DNA from: Crossiella equi
GTDB lineage: Bacteria; Actinomycetota; Actinomycetes; Mycobacteriales; Pseudonocardiaceae
Assembly: GCF_017876755.1 (NCBI RefSeq)
Contig: NZ_JAGIOO010000001.1
Coordinates: 5,751,786 to 5,815,785 of the forward strand
DNA length: 64,000 nt
Direction of reading: 5' to 3'
The notes beneath the pieces were generated by a model. The model made no database searches and was not told the origin of the DNA. It worked only from the letters and a program-made list of their open reading frames with translations. Positions 26,429 to 34,251 of the stretch are shown piece after piece. Numbering within the stretch: position 1 is the first letter of the stretch; each line of letters opens with the position of its first letter. A program made the translations under genes and the position numbers.

Positions 26429-27383
26429 CCTTCAGCACGGCGTCCAGCCGGGGACGGCACCGGGCGCGTGCCCGTTCGGCCCCGTGCCGCCGGATCGAGT
26501 CCAGCTCGCCCGGGTCGGCCAGCAGCTTCTCCACGCCCTCGCGCACCGGCCGCAGCTCCTCGACCACCGCGTCCGCCACCAGGCGCTTCAGCTCCGCGTA
26601 GCCCGAGATGCCGCCCGCCAGCTCCCTCGGGCTGCCGCCGGTGCACGCGGCGAGGATGGTCAGCAGGTTGCTCACCCCCGGCTGGGTCTCCGGCGCGTAG
26701 CGGACCTCGCCGAGCTGGTCGGTCACCGCCCGCTGCACCTTGCGCCGGATCATGTCCGGCGAGTCCAGCACCAGCACCGTGCCGGACTGGTCACCGCTGG
26801 ACTTGGACATCTTCTTCTCCGGGCTGGCCAGGTCCGCGATCCGCGAGCCCACGGCGGGCAGCACCAGCTCCGGCACGCGCAGCACCTCCCCGTAGGTCGT
26901 GTTGAACCGTTTCGCCAGCGTGCGGGCCAGTTCCAGGTGCTGGGACTGGTCCTCGCCCACCGGTACCTCATCCGCCCCGTGCAGCAGGATGTCCGCCGCC
27001 ATCAGCACCGGGTAGGTGAACAGCCCGACCCGTACCCCGGCCTGGCCCTTCGCCTTGTCCTTGAACTGGGTCATGCGGGCGAGCTCGCCGTAGGAGGCGG
27101 TGCACTCCAGGACCCAGGTCATGGCCCCGTGCTCCTCGATGAGGTCCGACTGGGTGAAAACACACGCGATGTCCGGATTGACGCCTGCTGCGATCAGTAG
27201 CGCGAGCTGCTCCCTACTGCGTGAACGCAACACGTTCGGGTTGTGGCTGACCGTCATGGCGTGCAGGTCCACGACGCAGAACAGGTCGTCCGGCCCGTGC
27301 TGCGCGGCCCACCGGCGCACGGCCCCGAGGTAGTTGCCCAGGTGGGTCAGGCCGGTCGGCTGGATGCCGGAGAGCTGGGTCAT
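26412..27383 (-). CDS. trpS: Tryptophanyl-tRNA synthetase
   Basis: 323-aa class Ic synthetase charging tRNA-Trp. The HIGH-like motif is THLGNYLG near residues 13-20 and the KMSKS loop is intact (EKKMSKSSGDQSG). The active-site VDLHAMT keeps the His linked to indolmycin sensitivity in characterised enzymes, so resistance is not suggested. Length is typical. GGAGG precedes the ATG at 27383. The leader carries a Trp-rich leader peptide and competing hairpins, so expression probably responds to charged tRNA-Trp. Whether another trpS exists elsewhere cannot be seen. Confidence 0.95.
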   Translation of the reverse strand: MTQLSGIQPTGLTHLGNYLGAVRRWAAQHGPDDLFCVVDLHAMTVSHNPNVLRSRSREQLALLIAAGVNPDIACVFTQSDLIEEHGAMTWVLECTASYGELARMTQFKDKAKGQAGVRVGLFTYPVLMAADILLHGADEVPVGEDQSQHLELARTLAKRFNTTYGEVLRVPELVLPAVGSRIADLASPEKKMSKSSGDQSGTVLVLDSPDMIRRKVQRAVTDQLGEVRYAPETQPGVSNLLTILAACTGGSPRELAGGISGYAELKRLVADAVVEELRPVREGVEKLLADPGELDSIRRHGAERARARCRPRLDAVLKVTGLR

Positions 27384-27439
27384 GACGGTGCTTCCTCCGT
27401 GGAGTGTCCTGCGCCGCCACGGGGAGCCGTCCTGCGGAA

Positions 27440-27513
27440 ACACGACAGGCCGCCAGTGGCGGCGGCCTGTGTCGTGTGCTGGTGCGCGAGACTAGGGCCG
27501 CCGGTCGGCGGCC
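27440..27513 (-). promoter_or_regulatory. Transcription attenuator of trpS
   Basis: On the minus strand four alternating complementary segments occur: 1 GGCCGCC (27507-27513), 2 GGCGGCC (27496-27502), 3 GGCCGCC (27461-27467), 4 GGCGGCC (27448-27454). The 3:4 stem extends outward on both sides to ACACGAC/GTCGTGT-type arms (27440-27477) and is followed by TTT, forming a terminator. A 2:3 pairing would be the antiterminator. Segment 1 directly follows two Trp codons of a leader peptide. Confidence 0.85.
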
Positions 27514-27539
27514 CACCAGAGGTTGGTCATCGTGCGCAC
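27492..27539 (-). CDS. trpS leader peptide with tandem Trp codons
   Basis: A 15-codon frame reads MRTMTNLWWAADRRP and stops at 27492. The GTG at 27539 follows TACAGT (plus 27546-27551) by 6 nt, fitting a leaderless start; an internal ATG at 27530 would give 12 residues. The two adjacent Trp codons (27513-27518) lie exactly before pairing segment 1 of the downstream hairpins, so ribosome stalling at low charged tRNA-Trp would free segment 2. Typical of ribosome-mediated attenuation in actinobacterial trp genes. Confidence 0.8.
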   Translation of the reverse strand: MRTMTNLWWAADRRP

Positions 27540-27706
27540 GGGAGGACTGTAGCGCATAAGGTCTGGGCCGAACGTGTCGCATCACACACAGTGGGTGCGG
27601 ACACGGTGGTATGTCCCCCGAATCGGGGCGTTAAGAAAGCATATAAGTCAAAACCGTGACTTGCTCCACGGATCCCTTCCGGCGGGATCCGGCGTATTTT
27701 CGGGTT

Positions 27707-28015
27707 ATGTACATCGTGCTGCTGAACTACACCGCCTCGACCGACCAGGTCGATTTGGTACTGCCGGAGCACTCGGCCTGGCTCGACCGTCAGTACGCGG
27801 CAGGGAACTTCCTGCTCTCCGGCCGCTGCCGGACCCTCGGGACCACCCACGACCGACTGATCATCGCCCGTCCCATGCTGCGTGGGCAGCTCGACGCGAT
27901 CCTGGCCACGGACCCGTTCAAGCTGCGCAGGGTGGTCCGCCACGAGGTGATCGACTTCGAGGCGTCCCGCACCGCGCCCGGCCTCCTGGCGTACAACGAG
28001 CTACTCGCGAGTTAA
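27707..28015 (+). CDS. YciI-family protein
   Basis: 102-aa small ferredoxin-like-fold protein of the YciI family. The family pattern is seen as YIVLLNYT at the start, LPEHSAWLDRQYAAGNFLLSGRCR in the middle (conserved His and the Ser/Gly turn), and DPFKLRRVVRHEVIDFEAS at the end. Function in this family is mostly uncharacterised; some act as dehalogenase- or lactonase-like subunits. The ATG at 27707 follows TATTTT (27695-27700) by 6 nt, consistent with leaderless translation; an upstream in-frame start is rejected. Confidence 0.8.
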   Translation: MYIVLLNYTASTDQVDLVLPEHSAWLDRQYAAGNFLLSGRCRTLGTTHDRLIIARPMLRGQLDAILATDPFKLRRVVRHEVIDFEASRTAPGLLAYNELLAS

Positions 28016-28071
28016 CCAGCCATATCCACGCGGCACCATGACAAACCGGACGTCTCCCGTTGTTCCCGGCG

Positions 28072-28119
28072 CCCGCCGGTAGTGCTCGGCAGGTATTCCT
28101 GTCCGTGGTTCCCGGCGGG
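28072..28119. terminator. Bidirectional hairpin between the YciI gene and the Cys-rich microprotein
   Basis: CCCGCCGG (28072-28079) is complementary to CCGGCGGG (28112-28119), with further imperfect pairing between CGGCAGG and CCTGTCCG inside. It lies between two convergent genes. Confidence 0.5.
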
Positions 28120-28139
28120 GCCCTGGCATCGTTTTCTGA

Positions 28140-28238
28140 CTATTTCTTTAACTTCTCTTTGGCCTTTTTCAAAGCGAGCACAGGACACCTCTTGCACCGC
28201 GGTTTCGAGCGGCAGCACTTCTTCTTGACCTTGCCCAC
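28140..28238 (-). CDS. 32-residue Lys/Cys-rich microprotein under an iron box
   Basis: Very small basic protein. After the start it reads GKVKKK, then CCRSKPRCKRCPVLAL, and ends in a Lys/Ala/Glu tail. Cysteines 8, 9, 15 and 18 form CC-x5-C-x2-C, a plausible metal or iron-sulfur-binding pattern; 14 of 32 residues are Lys or Arg. The GTG at 28238 has GGGAG (plus 28246-28250) at good distance. It uses a TTA leucine codon (28149-28151), rare in such genomes. A near-consensus IdeR/DmdR box overlaps its likely -10. I recall similar short Cys-rich frames in other actinobacteria but no function. Confidence 0.75.
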   Translation of the reverse strand: MGKVKKKCCRSKPRCKRCPVLALKKAKEKLKK

Positions 28239-28272
28239 TTCGCAGCTCCCAGTCGTCCAGGTTGAGCTCAGT

Positions 28273-28291
28273 GTAGGTTAGGCTTACCTGA
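28273..28291. promoter_or_regulatory. IdeR/DmdR/DtxR-like iron box
   Basis: The 19-mer GTAGGTTAGGCTTACCTGA matches the iron-box consensus TTAGGTTAGGCTAACCTAA at 16 of 19 positions, keeping the central dyad. It overlaps TACACT (minus strand, plus 28270-28275), the probable -10 of the Cys-rich microprotein, placing it as a repressor site for that gene. It also lies 115 bp before typA; a plus-strand TAGGCT falls within it. Confidence 0.75.
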
Positions 28292-28405
28292 TCTCCGAGG
28301 GGATCGTGCCGTCCCCAGGTTCGGGGGCGGATACCATGGGGCGGGCTACAAAGGGCGCAGGAGCCGGTGGCCATCTCCCAACAGGCAGAATTCGAGGAGT
28401 TTCGC

Positions 28406-30322
28406 GTGCCCACCGCCGCGCCTGCCACCGTCAGGACCGATCTTCGCAACATCGCCATCGTCGCTCACGTCGACCACGGCAAGACCACCCTCGTCGACGC
28501 CATGCTCCGGCAGTCGGGCGCCTTCGCGGCCCGCGCCGAGCTCGTCGACCGCGTCATGGACTCCGGTGAGCTCGAACGCGAGAAGGGCATCACCATCCTC
28601 GCGAAGAACACCGCCGTGAAGCGCCACACGCCCGACGGGGTGATGACCATCAACGTGGTCGACACCCCCGGCCACGCCGACTTCGGCGGTGAGGTCGAGC
28701 GCGGCCTGTCCATGGTCGACGGCGTCGTGCTGCTCGTGGACGCCAGCGAGGGGCCGCTGCCCCAGACCCGGTTCGTCCTCCGCAAGACCCTGGCCGCCGG
28801 TCTGCCGGTGATCCTCGTGGTCAACAAGGTCGACCGCCCCGACGCCCGGATCTCCGAGGTGGTCGAGGAGACCCACGACCTGCTCCTGGAGCTGGCCTCG
28901 GACCTGGACGCCGAGGGCGTCGAGCACCTGGACATGTCCGCCGTGCTCGACCTGCCGGTCGTCTTCGCCTCCGCCCGCGCGGGCAAGGCCAGCCTGGAGC
29001 AGCCCGCCGACGGCGGCCTGCCGGACGCGGAGAACCTGGACGTCCTCTTCGACGTGCTGCTCAAGCACGTGCCGCCGCCCACCGGCGACGCCGAGGCCCC
29101 GCTGCGCGCCCTGGTCACCAACCTGGACGCCTCCGCCTTCCTCGGCCGCATCGCGCTCTGCCGCATCCACGCGGGCCAGATCCGCAAGGGCGAGTGGGTG
29201 GCCTGGTGCCGCGAGGACGGCTCCACGCAGAAGGTCAAGATCACCGAGCTGCTGATCACCGAGGCGCTGGAGCGCGTGCCCGCCGAGGTCGCCTCCGCGG
29301 GCGAGCTGGTGGCCATCGCGGGCATCCCGGACATCACCATCGGCGACACCCTCGCCGACCTGGAGAACCCGGACCCGCTGCCCCGGATCACCGTGGACCA
29401 GCCCGCGATCTCCATGACCATCGGTGTGAACACCTCGCCGATGGCCGGTCGCAACGGCGGCGACAAGCTCACCGCCCGCCTGGTCAAGGGCCGCCTGGAC
29501 TCCGAGCTGGTCGGCAACGTCTCCATCAAGGTGCTGCCCACCGAGCGCCCGGACACCTGGGAGGTGCAGGGCCGTGGCGAGCTGGCCCTGGCCATCCTGG
29601 TCGAGCAGATGCGCCGCGAGGGCTACGAGCTCACCGTCGGCAAGCCGCAGGTGGTCACCCGCACCATCGACGGCCAGCTGTGCGAGCCGTTCGAGCGCCT
29701 GTCCGTGGACACCCCGGAGGAGCACCTCGGCGCGGTCACCCAGCTGCTGGCCAACCGCAAGGGCCGCATGGAGAACATGACCGGCCACGGCACCGGCCGC
29801 ATCAAGCTCGACTACGTGATCCCGGCGCGCGGCCTGATCGGCTTCCGCACCGAGTTCCTCACCGAGACCCGTGGCGCGGGCATCGCCAACCACGTGTTCG
29901 AGGGCTACTTCCCGTGGGTGGGCGAGCTGCGCACCCGCCACACCGGCTCGCTGGTGTGCGACCGCACCGGCCAGGTCACCAGCTACGCCATGATCCAGCT
30001 GGCCGACCGCGGCACCTTCTTCGTGGAGCCGGGCGCCGAGGCGTACGAGGGCATGGTCGTGGGCGAGAACCCGCGCTCGGAGGACCTCGACGTCAACGTC
30101 TGCCGCGAGAAGAAGCTCACCAACATGCGTTCCTCCACCGGTGACGAGCTGGAGCGCCTGGCACGCCCCCGCAAGCTGAGCCTGGAGGAGGCCCTGGAGT
30201 TCTGCTCCAGCGACGAGTGCGTCGAGGTGGGCCCGAACGTGGTCCGCGTGCGCAAGCTGGTGCTGGACTCCACCCAGCGCGGCCGCGAGCGCTCCCGCGC
30301 GAAGGCCCGCGACAACAAGTGA
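28406..30322 (+). CDS. typA: Ribosome-associated GTPase TypA/BipA
   Basis: 638-aa translational GTPase of the TypA/BipA family, acting on 50S assembly and stress adaptation. G1 is AHVDHGKTT, G2 region ERERGITI-like LEREKGITILAKN, G3 VDTPGHADFGGEV, G4 VNKVDRPDAR, G5 SARAGKA. EF-G-like domains III and V and a BipA C-terminal domain follow. The GTG at 28406 is chosen because GAGGAG stands 8 nt before it and homologues begin MPT; a GTG at 28367 would add 13 residues. Corresponds in order to Rv1165. Confidence 0.93.
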   Translation: MPTAAPATVRTDLRNIAIVAHVDHGKTTLVDAMLRQSGAFAARAELVDRVMDSGELEREKGITILAKNTAVKRHTPDGVMTINVVDTPGHADFGGEVERGLSMVDGVVLLVDASEGPLPQTRFVLRKTLAAGLPVILVVNKVDRPDARISEVVEETHDLLLELASDLDAEGVEHLDMSAVLDLPVVFASARAGKASLEQPADGGLPDAENLDVLFDVLLKHVPPPTGDAEAPLRALVTNLDASAFLGRIALCRIHAGQIRKGEWVAWCREDGSTQKVKITELLITEALERVPAEVASAGELVAIAGIPDITIGDTLADLENPDPLPRITVDQPAISMTIGVNTSPMAGRNGGDKLTARLVKGRLDSELVGNVSIKVLPTERPDTWEVQGRGELALAILVEQMRREGYELTVGKPQVVTRTIDGQLCEPFERLSVDTPEEHLGAVTQLLANRKGRMENMTGHGTGRIKLDYVIPARGLIGFRTEFLTETRGAGIANHVFEGYFPWVGELRTRHTGSLVCDRTGQVTSYAMIQLADRGTFFVEPGAEAYEGMVVGENPRSEDLDVNVCREKKLTNMRSSTGDELERLARPRKLSLEEALEFCSSDECVEVGPNVVRVRKLVLDSTQRGRERSRAKARDNK

Positions 30323-30332
30323 TGGTGTGACC

Positions 30333-30376
30333 GACGGACGCCCTCCCGGCCTGCCGGGGAGGCGTCCGTCGTGTTT
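30333..30376 (+). terminator. Intrinsic terminator of typA
   Basis: GACGGACGCC (30333-30342) pairs with GGCGTCCGTC (30361-30370), extended by CTCCC/GGGGA inside, and ends in GTGTTTT. It lies 10 nt after the typA stop. Confidence 0.85.
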
Positions 30377-30481
30377 TCGAACTCGGCCGGACAACCCGGA
30401 CCAGGGGCCGCACGTCCTGTTCACGGAGGCTCCACTACGGTCTGGGAGCCTCTGGGGAACACTTCCAAGGAGGGGTGCCGA

Positions 30482-32248
30482 GTGGGCTCGGCCGCAACCA
30501 CGACACGCCTGGCATCGGTCCTGCTCGGACTCGGCTTGCTGGCGGCCTGCACGACGGCTCCTCCGCCGCCCCTGGTCACCTCCGGCCAGCAGGGCGTGCC
30601 CACCAAGGTCATCGACATCAACGAGATCCTGGTCGGTGTCGACCGGCTCACCCGCGGCTTCAACCCGCACACCCTGGCCGACCAGTCGCCGGTCACGACC
30701 GCGCTGGCCTCACTGATCCTGCCCTCGGCCTTCCGCACCGGGCCGGACGGCGTGCCCCGGCCCGACCCGGCGCTGCTCAACAGCGCGCAGGTCACCAAGA
30801 GCGAGCCGTTCACCGTCACCTACTCGCTGCGCAAGGACGCGTCCTGGTCCGACGGCGGGCCCATCGCCGCCGAGGACTTCGACTACCTGTGGCGGCAGAT
30901 GAACACCCAGCCCGGCACGGTGAACCCGGCGGGCTACCGGCTGATCAGCAACGTCGTCTCCCGGGACAGCGGCAAGACGGTCGAGGTCGTGTTCAGCAAG
31001 CCCTACCCGGGCTGGCGCTCGCTGTTCCGCAACCTGCTGCCCGCGCACCTGCTCAAGGACGCCTTCGGCGGCTGGAACGCCGTCGCCGACCAGAGCTTCC
31101 CCGCCTCCGGCGGCCGCTTCACCATCCGCCAGCTCGACCTGGCGCGCGGTGAGGTCACCCTGGAGCGCAACGACCGCTACTGGGGCACCCCGGCCACCCT
31201 CGGCCGCATCGTCATCCGCCGCGCCGACACCGAGGGCCTGACGTCCGCGCTGCGCTCCGGGAACAACCAGCTCGCGCTGCTCACCCCGGACCAGGTCACC
31301 TACGACGCCCTGCGCGCCCTCAGCCCCGCGCCGCCCCTGACCACGCTGCCCCGCGGCAGCACCGTGCAGCTGCTGCTGCGCCCGGTCAGCCCGGTGCTGG
31401 CCGACGTGCGCATGCGCACCGCCCTGGTCAGCTACCTCGACCGCAACGCCCTCATCGCCTCCGCCACCGGCAACGGCCCCTCGGCGGGCCTGCGGGCCGA
31501 CGCGCAGCTGTTCGCGCCCGGCCAGCCCGGCTACGCGCCCACCATGCCCCCGGACACGCCCTCGGCCCGTCCGGACCCCGGCCGTGCGGACGCCCTGCTG
31601 CGCGAGCTCGGCTACCAGCGCGACGAGGCGGGGAAGTGGAAGCGTGAGGGGGTGCCGCTGGGCATCACCATCGGCGCGCCCACCGACCGCGAGCCCTACG
31701 CCTCGCTGGCCAACCAGATCCGGCGCGTGCTGGCCGAGGCCGGGGTGGACGCCAGGGTCACCAGCACCGGCGGCGACCAGCTCTTCGGCGAGCTGCTGCC
31801 CAGCACCGCGCCCACCGGCACCAGCACCACCACGACGACCACCACCGGGCCCACCAGCACCACCGGGGTGCCCGCCACCGACACCGGCGTGGTCGACCTC
31901 GCGGTGGTCCCCCAGGTGGTGGACGGCGACCCGGCCACCGTGCTCGCCTCCAGCTTCGGCTGCCCGGTGCGCCAGGGCGACAACCCGCCCGGCCCCGGCA
32001 ACCCGGCCGGGTTCTGCGACCGCACGCTGCAACCGGTGATCGACTCCGCGCTGACCGGCGCCGCGCCGCTGTCCCAGGTGCTCCCGGGCATCGAGACCAC
32101 GCTCTGGCAGCAGGTGGTCGCGGTCCCGCTGTACGAACCGGCGGACGTGCTGGTCAGCGGGCCGGACGTGAGCGGTGTGGACCCCGGCCCGCTGTTCGCC
32201 GGGCCGTTCAGCTCCGCGCACCTCTGGAAGCGCTCCCTGCCCAAGTAA
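30482..32248 (+). CDS. LpqW-like lipoprotein (SBP family 5), copy 1
   Basis: 588-aa lipoprotein: signal peptide ending LLAAC, lipidated C23. The body is a family-5 solute-binding fold (LRKDASWSDGGPIAAEDFDYLW; FTIRQLDLARGEVTLERNDRYWG). There are no permease or ATPase genes nearby. In mycobacteria the positional homologue LpqW has been linked to lipomannan/lipoarabinomannan biosynthesis, so a non-transport role is plausible. A Thr/Pro-rich low-complexity insertion (GTSTTTTTTTGPTSTTG) lies near residues 445-465. The GTG at 30482 follows AAGGAGG. The next gene is a paralogue. Confidence 0.82.
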   Translation: MGSAATTTRLASVLLGLGLLAACTTAPPPPLVTSGQQGVPTKVIDINEILVGVDRLTRGFNPHTLADQSPVTTALASLILPSAFRTGPDGVPRPDPALLNSAQVTKSEPFTVTYSLRKDASWSDGGPIAAEDFDYLWRQMNTQPGTVNPAGYRLISNVVSRDSGKTVEVVFSKPYPGWRSLFRNLLPAHLLKDAFGGWNAVADQSFPASGGRFTIRQLDLARGEVTLERNDRYWGTPATLGRIVIRRADTEGLTSALRSGNNQLALLTPDQVTYDALRALSPAPPLTTLPRGSTVQLLLRPVSPVLADVRMRTALVSYLDRNALIASATGNGPSAGLRADAQLFAPGQPGYAPTMPPDTPSARPDPGRADALLRELGYQRDEAGKWKREGVPLGITIGAPTDREPYASLANQIRRVLAEAGVDARVTSTGGDQLFGELLPSTAPTGTSTTTTTTTGPTSTTGVPATDTGVVDLAVVPQVVDGDPATVLASSFGCPVRQGDNPPGPGNPAGFCDRTLQPVIDSALTGAAPLSQVLPGIETTLWQQVVAVPLYEPADVLVSGPDVSGVDPGPLFAGPFSSAHLWKRSLPK

Positions 32249-32332
32249 CGCTCCGCTGAACCGGCATCACCCTTTGGTCACGATCCGTGGCGAGAGGGTG
32301 ACCACCGGAGCAGGCCTTCATAACCTCCGCAC

Positions 32333-34156
32333 GTGTCTGTGTCAACGGCAGGAGCCCGGTCGCGCGCGTTTCTGGCGGTACTCACCAGTCTCGTCCTCGT
32401 GGCGGGCGCGTGCTCCTCCGTCGCCGACGTGCCGCTGGACGCCGACTCCTCGCGCACCGGTGCCAAGGGCCGCAAGCCCGGCAACCTGTACGAGATGCCT
32501 GAAGTGGCCGCGGGCGGCGAGGTGGTCATCGGCCACGACAAGCCGTTCACGGCCTACAACAACCAGGCCAGCGACGCGGGCAACTTCAACAACACCATCG
32601 TGCTGACCCCGGTGCTGACCGGGCCGTACGTGCACGACGACACCCAGACCCCGCTGCTGAACACCGACGTCATGCGGGCCGTCGAGCTGACCTCGACCAG
32701 CCCGCAGGTGGTCACCTACCGGATCAAGCCGGGCGTGAGGTGGTCGGACGGCGGCGCGTGGGACTGCGACGACTTCTACCTGGCCTGGCTCGCGCAGAGC
32801 GGCAAGGCGCTGCGCAAGAGCAGCACCGGCGAGCCGGTGATCGGCAAGGACGGCAAGCAGGCCCGGCACTTCACCCCGGCCTCCACCACCGGCTACGAGC
32901 TCATGACCGCCCGGTGCCAGGACGACCTGACCCTCGTCACCACCTATGAGCGGCCGTTCCCGGACTACACCAGCCGCTTCGACAACACCCACCTGCTGCC
33001 CGCGCACGTGCTGGAGCGCGAGACCGGCATCAAGGACATCACCCAGGTCACCCCGGACAGCCCCCAGGACGTGCTGGCCAACGCCGCGCGGTTCTGGAAC
33101 ATCGAGTGGAACACCCCGGGCCTGCGGCCGGAGCGCATGCTGGCCTCCGGGCCGTACCGCTTCGACAGCTGGCAGCCCAACCAGCAGGTCCGCCTGGTCC
33201 GCAACGAGAAGTGGGCCGGCCGCCGTGGCGGCCCGGCCTCGGTGGTGCTGCGCAACCTGGAGAAGCCCGCGGACCAGGTCAAGGCCCTGCAGGAGAACAA
33301 GATGCAGGTCATCGCCCCGCAGGCGGACCCGGAGACCGCGCTGGCCATCCGCAACCTCGGCGCGCAGGGGGTGAAGTACTCCGCGGGCGGCGGTCTGACC
33401 TACGAGCACCTGGACCTGAACTTCCGGGTCAAGCTGTTCCAGGACAAGGCCGTGCGGTACGCCTTCGCGCAGTGCGTCAAGCGCGGGGAGATCGTGGCCG
33501 CCACGATGGCCGGGGTCGACCCCTCGACCAAGCCCCTGGGCAGCCTGTTCTTCCAGCCCAACGAGGACGGCTACCAGGACCAGTACAGCAGCTTCATGCT
33601 CGACCACCCCGAGGAGGCGCTGCGCACCCTCCAGCAGGCGGGCTGGCGCCGGGACGGCAAGTACTTCGACAAGAACGGCAAGACGCTGGAGTTCACCCTC
33701 AGCCACAACGGGATCCCGCGCCGCAAGCAGACCGCCGAGCTGATCCGGGCCTCCTGCGAGCAGGCCGGTATCAAGATCAACGATGACGCGGACCCGGACT
33801 TCCTCGACGGCCGCAACAGCCGGGGCGACTATGAGGTGGCGCTGTTCGGCTGGGTGGGCACGTCCTGGAAGTCGGACAAGAAGTCGATGTTCGTCACCGG
33901 CGGCGGCCGCAACTTCAGCCTGTGGTCCTACCCGGACGTCGACGCCGACCTCAACGCGGTGGACCAGGAGTTCGACCCGGCCAAGCGGATCGCGCTGCTC
34001 CAGCGGGCGGACAAGCGGCTGGCCCAGGAGATCACGTCGATCCCGTTGTTCCAGGTGCCGTCGATGGTCGGCTACCGGGACACCATCGACAAGGTCACCT
34101 ACCACCCCCGGCTCGGGGTCACCTGGAACATCGGCGAGTGGGTCGTCGCCAGCTGA
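32333..34156 (+). CDS. LpqW-like lipoprotein (SBP family 5), copy 2
   Basis: 607-aa lipoprotein; signal SRAFLAVLTSLVLVAGAC places the lipid Cys near residue 27. Family-5 binding-protein features include TYRIKPGVRWSDGGAWDCDDFYLAW, LLPAHVLERE and SGPYRFDSWQPNQQVRLVRN. It differs clearly from the upstream paralogue but shares its architecture. GTG 32333 follows TAACCT (32321-32326) by exactly 6 nt, so the message is probably leaderless; a second GTG lies 6 nt downstream. No transport partner genes are adjacent. Confidence 0.82.
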   Translation: MSVSTAGARSRAFLAVLTSLVLVAGACSSVADVPLDADSSRTGAKGRKPGNLYEMPEVAAGGEVVIGHDKPFTAYNNQASDAGNFNNTIVLTPVLTGPYVHDDTQTPLLNTDVMRAVELTSTSPQVVTYRIKPGVRWSDGGAWDCDDFYLAWLAQSGKALRKSSTGEPVIGKDGKQARHFTPASTTGYELMTARCQDDLTLVTTYERPFPDYTSRFDNTHLLPAHVLERETGIKDITQVTPDSPQDVLANAARFWNIEWNTPGLRPERMLASGPYRFDSWQPNQQVRLVRNEKWAGRRGGPASVVLRNLEKPADQVKALQENKMQVIAPQADPETALAIRNLGAQGVKYSAGGGLTYEHLDLNFRVKLFQDKAVRYAFAQCVKRGEIVAATMAGVDPSTKPLGSLFFQPNEDGYQDQYSSFMLDHPEEALRTLQQAGWRRDGKYFDKNGKTLEFTLSHNGIPRRKQTAELIRASCEQAGIKINDDADPDFLDGRNSRGDYEVALFGWVGTSWKSDKKSMFVTGGGRNFSLWSYPDVDADLNAVDQEFDPAKRIALLQRADKRLAQEITSIPLFQVPSMVGYRDTIDKVTYHPRLGVTWNIGEWVVAS

Positions 34157-34239
34157 CGGCCGGGCCGGTCGCACAGCGTCACACTGAAGAGTTACCGCAC
34201 TGAGGTGACATTGGTGAGAACGGTTCAACTCTGAGCCAC

Positions 34240-34251
34240 TAGGCTATTCCG
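34240..34251 (+). promoter_or_regulatory. Leaderless -10 element of mshB
   Basis: TAGGCT (34240-34245) is followed by 6 nt and then the GTG of mshB, so transcription would start at the initiation codon. No ribosome-binding site is present. Confidence 0.55.

Noticed and set aside
28012-28458. 148-codon minus-strand frame covering the iron-box region
   Set aside because: A different frame in the same region gives the Cys-rich microprotein with ribosome site and promoter; the longer frame crosses the iron box and typA start.
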